From Chloroflexi bacterium RBG_19FT_COMBO_55_16 (GTDB taxonomy: Bacteria; Chloroflexota; Anaerolineae; Anaerolineales; UBA4823), in contig MGOK01000094.1 in NCBI GenBank assembly GCA_001795335.1, positions 1 through 7,776 on the forward strand: a stretch of 7,776 nt of DNA, written 5' to 3'. Positions within the stretch are counted from its first letter, which is position 1. Each line of letters starts with the position of its first letter. Under the pieces are notes generated by a model, which worked only from the letters and a program-made list of their open reading frames with translations, was not told the DNA's origin and ran no database searches. Below, one piece after another: positions 4,567 to 7,776 of the stretch. A program made the translations under genes and the position numbers.

Positions 4567-6018
4567 TTATTTGGTCGGCAGCGTTTGAGCATAAGCTAGT
4601 AAGTTAGCGATATCCTCCAGGGAAAAACCCAAGGCTACACCAGCCGGCATAGGTTCGCCTGGATGCCCAAAAGAGGCCTTATGGAAGAACTCCCAGGGGT
4701 TGTCCACGGCGATTGTGCCGACAAACTCCGGTTCTTCGGCACTGCCAAAATTCCTTTTCATGCCGTCCAGGCCGTGGCAGGCTGCGCAGGTCTTCTCGAA
4801 TTTGACCTGGCCTCGGGCGGGATCGCCGATAGCTGTCTTATCGGCATTAATGTATGGGGCGCTATCGAAAGTCTCCTTCTGCATAAACGTCACCAAGGCG
4901 TTGATGGCAGCCTCGTCCAGCACTGCCGAATAATCGTGGTCTGGATTGCTCTTGCCCGTCAGCCAGGCGGTGAGTTCCTCGGTCGACATCGATGCCGCCC
5001 CCGAAATGCCCTTGAAGCCGGTCATGTGCGATCCGGAACCATACGCACCTTCAACGCCTTTGTAATCCCAGCCGTGACATTCCTTGCAGCGCCAGGTGTC
5101 CGCGCCGGCGCGTGTGTTCGTGGTCTGGGTCTTCCAGAGCGGCTGGTCGGTGGTTGGCTCTTCCAGGCCGAGCACATCCCACCACTCGTCGTAAAGTTGG
5201 CCGCCCCAACTCACAGCGGATGTGGTAGGCAGGGTTTGTGCATAGGCCAGCACATTGGTGACGTCCTGGTCTGTCCATTCGTTGGTTATGGCAGATGGCA
5301 TAGGCCACCCCGGCTGACCGAAGCGGACTTTGTGGAGGAACTCCCAAGGGTTGTCTTTGGCAAGATGCCCTAAGAACTCCGGCTCAGCCAGGCTGGCGAA
5401 GTTGATGGCATTGCCTTCTGGACCATGGCAATAGCCGCAGACTTCGTCGAATTTACCCTTCCCCTGGGCAGGATTGCCCTGTGACGTATTATCAGGATTA
5501 ACGAAATTGGCTGCATCGACCAAATCCTGAGACATGAACAGCGCCAGATCGATTAAATCCTGTGCCTCCATCACGGATGAGAAGTCGTGATCGGGGTTGG
5601 TGCTGCCTTTCAAAACAGCCAGCAGTTCGGCGGCGGGCTTGCCCTTGGCGTTGAAGACTCCCACAAAGCCGGTCTTATGCGATCCTGAGCCGTACGCGCC
5701 GTCCACGCCTTTGTAGTCCCAGCCATGACATTCCTTGCAGCGCCAGGTGTCCGCGCCGGTCCTTGTGTTTGTAGTTTGGGTCTTCCAGAGGTTCTGGTCG
5801 GTTGTAGGCGCGTCCAGACCGAGCACCCCCCACCACTTATCATAGAGCAAGCCGCCCCGCACCGGATCCCCGACCAGTTCGGGAGACTCGGTACTGATAT
5901 TCTGCGGTATTTCTGTCGGGGAGGCCTCAGGTTGGGTAGTCGCACAACCTGCCAGGATTCCGGCGAACAAAAGTCCGATGCCTGCTGCGATCAATACTGA
6001 TTTCAGATGTTTCTTCAT
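4567..6018 (-). CDS. Tetraheme c-type cytochrome lipoprotein with internal tandem duplication
   Basis: This 483-residue exported electron carrier is predicted to be lipid-anchored outside the cytoplasmic membrane. The signal peptide ends in the lipobox LAGC with C25 as the lipidated residue, followed by a flexible T/P/S/E-rich linker (26-50). Four haem sites follow: CKECH (94-98), CGYCH (194-198), CKECH (311-315) and CAACH (411-415). The protein is two copies of a di-haem unit (about 54-265 and 271-482), and every haem motif repeats at a fixed offset of 217 residues. Likely axial ligands for the second haem of each unit are Met240 and Met457. For the first haem, candidates are Met162/Met379 or His144/His361. 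ATG at 6018 follows GGAGA, and the gene ends in TAATAA. It lies 67 bp after the oxidoreductase. I do not know a named family for the WWGVLGL...WRCKECHGWDYKG module; a role passing electrons to or from the bc complex is inferred from position. Confidence 0.9.
   Translation of the reverse strand: MKKHLKSVLIAAGIGLLFAGILAGCATTQPEASPTEIPQNISTESPELVGDPVRGGLLYDKWWGVLGLDAPTTDQNLWKTQTTNTRTGADTWRCKECHGWDYKGVDGAYGSGSHKTGFVGVFNAKGKPAAELLAVLKGSTNPDHDFSSVMEAQDLIDLALFMSQDLVDAANFVNPDNTSQGNPAQGKGKFDEVCGYCHGPEGNAINFASLAEPEFLGHLAKDNPWEFLHKVRFGQPGWPMPSAITNEWTDQDVTNVLAYAQTLPTTSAVSWGGQLYDEWWDVLGLEEPTTDQPLWKTQTTNTRAGADTWRCKECHGWDYKGVEGAYGSGSHMTGFKGISGAASMSTEELTAWLTGKSNPDHDYSAVLDEAAINALVTFMQKETFDSAPYINADKTAIGDPARGQVKFEKTCAACHGLDGMKRNFGSAEEPEFVGTIAVDNPWEFFHKASFGHPGEPMPAGVALGFSLEDIANLLAYAQTLPTK
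4573..5859 (-). repeat. In-frame direct repeat (651-bp period) inside the tetraheme cytochrome gene
   Basis: The two halves (5859-5224 and 5208-4573) encode the same di-haem unit. In the first 65 residues of each unit I count about 55 identical. At DNA level a 34-bp stretch is identical at 5075-5108 and 5726-5759, exactly 651 bp apart (217 codons). The parts following the first haem of each unit have diverged much more. This points to duplication of an ancestral di-haem gene, with strong constraint or gene conversion keeping the first-haem region alike. Confidence 0.88.
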
Positions 6019-6085
6019 TTTGCATTCTCCTCGATATTAGCGAAACACTGCTGGTGAAAGGTGTGTCTCTTCGTTTGCGAATCTC

Positions 6086-7776
6086 TCATTGCCCTCCTCT
6101 TCCGCTCAGAACAGGTTGCTTAAGGTTTACGCCATTATCTTCAAAAGATATTTCTTCGGTGAACCGGAACGATTCCATGCGGACAGCTTCCGTTGGGCAA
6201 CGGGCGGCGCATAGGCCACAGCGGATGCAACGCGTCGGGTCAAGCAACATGGCGCTGGCCGCAGGCCACTCGGCCGAACGCAATTGGATCAGCACAGCTA
6301 CTGCCTCATCCCCCACCAGTGAGGAAGCCGGCACCAGTTTAAGGCAGTCTGTGGGGCAGACATCGACGCAGCCATTGCACAGGATGCAGAGGTCACCGTC
6401 GAAAATGGGGTTGAGGGTACAGATCAGGCAACGGCCGCCTTGCTCTCGCGCGGTAGCCTCATCAAATCCAATCTCTACCCGTGCTACGCCGATGCGACGC
6501 TCCACCGCTAAAGTAGGTGGCTGGCGGCGCGGCCAACCCAGGTAATGGCGCAACGGCCCTAGGTCGGGATACTCTCGTCTGGAGATGGAGGTGAAAAAGC
6601 CCTTGCGGGCCAGGCGAGGTCGGGTGTGTTGCAGGTAGGCATGGATGCCGCGCGCCGCGTGCTGACCATCGGCGACGGCGTTGATGATCAAGCGCGGGCC
6701 AAAAGCGATGTCGCCTCCAGCGAATACACCCGGCGCAGTGGTCGCCAAGGTCTCACTGTCCACCACCAGGGTGCCCCGCGGGGTAACCTCCAGGCCATCT
6801 TCAGGTCGAATCCATTCGAGTGCGCCCGTCTGGCCAATAGAAACGATCACGCTGTCGCCTTCCCAGACTTTTTCTGAGCCGGGAATCAGTTGGGGGTTGA
6901 AACGCTTTTGATCGTCGAAGGCCCGGGCGACTTCCAGGGTTTCTATGCCTATTGCGCGTCCATTCGTGCCCAGAATGCGTTTCGGCGCGACATGGTTGTG
7001 AATGAGGATGCCTTCTGCCTCTGCCTCAGCGATCTCGAAGGGGTCGGCAAGCATTTCGTGGCGATCCTCGACGACCAGGCAGCGCACTTCCAGAGTAGCG
7101 CCGAGACGGCGAGCTGCCCGGGCCACATCTAACGCCGTCTCTAAGTCACCACCGGATTGCGCCGGGTAGCCGATGCGGGCTGCGGAGCGAGCAACATCCA
7201 TCGCCACGTTGCCCCCACCGATCACCAGCACTCGGCGGCCCAGGTCGAGGTTATAACCGCCCAGGTTGATATTAAGCAAGAAGTCCACCGCTGACAGCAC
7301 GCCATCCAGCTGCTCGCCCTCTACGTTGAGTTTCCGGCTCCGGTAGGTACCGATGGAGATGAATACGGCGTCGAAATCGGCACGCAGGTCAGCCAGCGAG
7401 AAGTCCCGGCCAAGGGTGTGGTTGAGTAGAAGATGGGGACCGAGGTTGAGGATGGCCTGGATTTCCAGGTCGATCAACTCGCGGGGCAGGCGGTATTCCG
7501 GGACTCCTAACCGCAGCATCCCCCCTGCTACCGGCGCGGATTCGTAGATCGTTACGTCGTGATTCAGCAGTGCCAGGTCGTGAGCGCAGGAAAGACCTGC
7601 TGGTCCCGCCCCGAGGATGGCGACGCGTTTGCCGGTCTTGCCTTCACCGAGTGCAGTCGAAGTGTCCCCGCGCTGGCGAGCCGCGACCAATCCCGACCGG
7701 CTGGTGGGAAAAGTGGTATTGCCCAGGTCGAAAGCGCCCGTCGGGCCAACATAGGCCGGCCAGGCTGGGGGCTGGT
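6086..7776 (-). CDS. GltD-like FAD/NAD(P) oxidoreductase with C-terminal 2[4Fe-4S] domain, 5' end outside the window
   Basis: The frame is open to the right edge. A TTG at 7690 could start a 534-residue protein, but it has no good ribosome binding site and 28 further in-frame codons lie upstream, so I call it 5' partial. Numbering from that TTG: FAD loop GAGPAG (27-32), then the GltD-type segment GGMLRLGVPEYRLP (56-69), NAD(P) loop GGGNVAMD (158-165), and the FAD-binding GVFAGGD (321-327). The C-terminus has C421/C424, then a bacterial ferredoxin-type pair: C435, C438, C441, C445 and C488, C491, C494, C498. This resembles glutamate synthase small subunits and their relatives that move electrons between NAD(P)H and a partner. 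No glutamate synthase large subunit is visible. The part seen has no export signal, so it should be cytoplasmic. Heading a bc-complex cluster, it may couple NAD(P)H or ferredoxin to the quinone pool; the true partner is unknown. Confidence 0.88.
   Translation of the reverse strand, partial: QPPAWPAYVGPTGAFDLGNTTFPTSRSGLVAARQRGDTSTALGEGKTGKRVAILGAGPAGLSCAHDLALLNHDVTIYESAPVAGGMLRLGVPEYRLPRELIDLEIQAILNLGPHLLLNHTLGRDFSLADLRADFDAVFISIGTYRSRKLNVEGEQLDGVLSAVDFLLNINLGGYNLDLGRRVLVIGGGNVAMDVARSAARIGYPAQSGGDLETALDVARAARRLGATLEVRCLVVEDRHEMLADPFEIAEAEAEGILIHNHVAPKRILGTNGRAIGIETLEVARAFDDQKRFNPQLIPGSEKVWEGDSVIVSIGQTGALEWIRPEDGLEVTPRGTLVVDSETLATTAPGVFAGGDIAFGPRLIINAVADGQHAARGIHAYLQHTRPRLARKGFFTSISRREYPDLGPLRHYLGWPRRQPPTLAVERRIGVARVEIGFDEATAREQGGRCLICTLNPIFDGDLCILCNGCVDVCPTDCLKLVPASSLVGDEAVAVLIQLRSAEWPAASAMLLDPTRCIRCGLCAARCPTEAVRMESFRFTEEISFEDNGVNLKQPVLSGRGGQ

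Noticed and set aside
4663..5373. Long open frame on the plus strand, antisense to the tetraheme cytochrome gene (236 codons)
   Set aside because: It mirrors the duplicated coding sequence of the opposite strand, has no recognisable domain, and the minus-strand frame has haem motifs, a lipobox and a ribosome binding site.
6086..7690. Oxidoreductase as the small subunit of glutamate synthase
   Set aside because: No large-subunit gene is visible, the protein has an added C-terminal double [4Fe-4S] domain, and the neighbours are respiratory genes.

Overview
The window carries one compact, one-direction gene block: every gene I can support lies on the minus strand, so transcription runs from the right edge to the left. 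It encodes the core of a bacterial Rieske/cytochrome b (bc-type, quinol-oxidising) complex with two multiheme c-type cytochromes and a flavin/iron-sulfur oxidoreductase. A small Cys/His-rich protein, a CbiX/SirB-type chelatase and the start of a YHS-domain protein follow. I see no tRNA, rRNA, CRISPR array, insertion sequence or phage gene.

Layout in transcription order: (1) 7776-6086, a GltD-like FAD/NAD(P) oxidoreductase with a C-terminal double [4Fe-4S] domain, open through the right edge and so 5' partial; (2) 6018-4567, a tetraheme lipoprotein cytochrome c built from two near-identical halves; (3) an 88-bp gap with a perfect 13-bp-stem inverted repeat; (4) 4478-3735, the cytochrome b N-terminal half (four histidine haem ligands); (5) 3726-2956, the cytochrome b C-terminal half, with KAPWY in place of PEWY; (6) 2901-2404, the Rieske 2Fe-2S protein; (7) 2393-1266, a membrane-anchored triheme cytochrome c; (8) a likely promoter at 1188-1160 that starts a new unit; (9) 1138-752, an unrecognised small protein with two CxC pairs; (10) 681-172, a CbiX/SirB-like chelatase; (11) a likely promoter and dyad near 101-129, then a YHS-domain gene cut by the left edge.

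Taken together, genes 4-7 form a membrane complex that should oxidise (mena)quinol and pass electrons through the Rieske centre to attached c-type haems. The tetraheme lipoprotein would be a tethered electron carrier on the outer face. The oxidoreductase has no export signal in the visible part and should act in the cytoplasm. Its place at the head of the cluster suggests a bc complex coupled to NAD(P)H or ferredoxin, as proposed for the Rieske/b complexes of anammox bacteria. That coupling is inference.

The organism looks like an anaerobic or facultative bacterium using menaquinone, with moderate-to-high GC. The split cytochrome b, the KAPWY motif, the Rieske Tyr-to-Phe change and a lipid-anchored cytochrome fit Chloroflexota (Anaerolineae-like) best. 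Planctomycetota, Nitrospirota and other deep lineages are not excluded.
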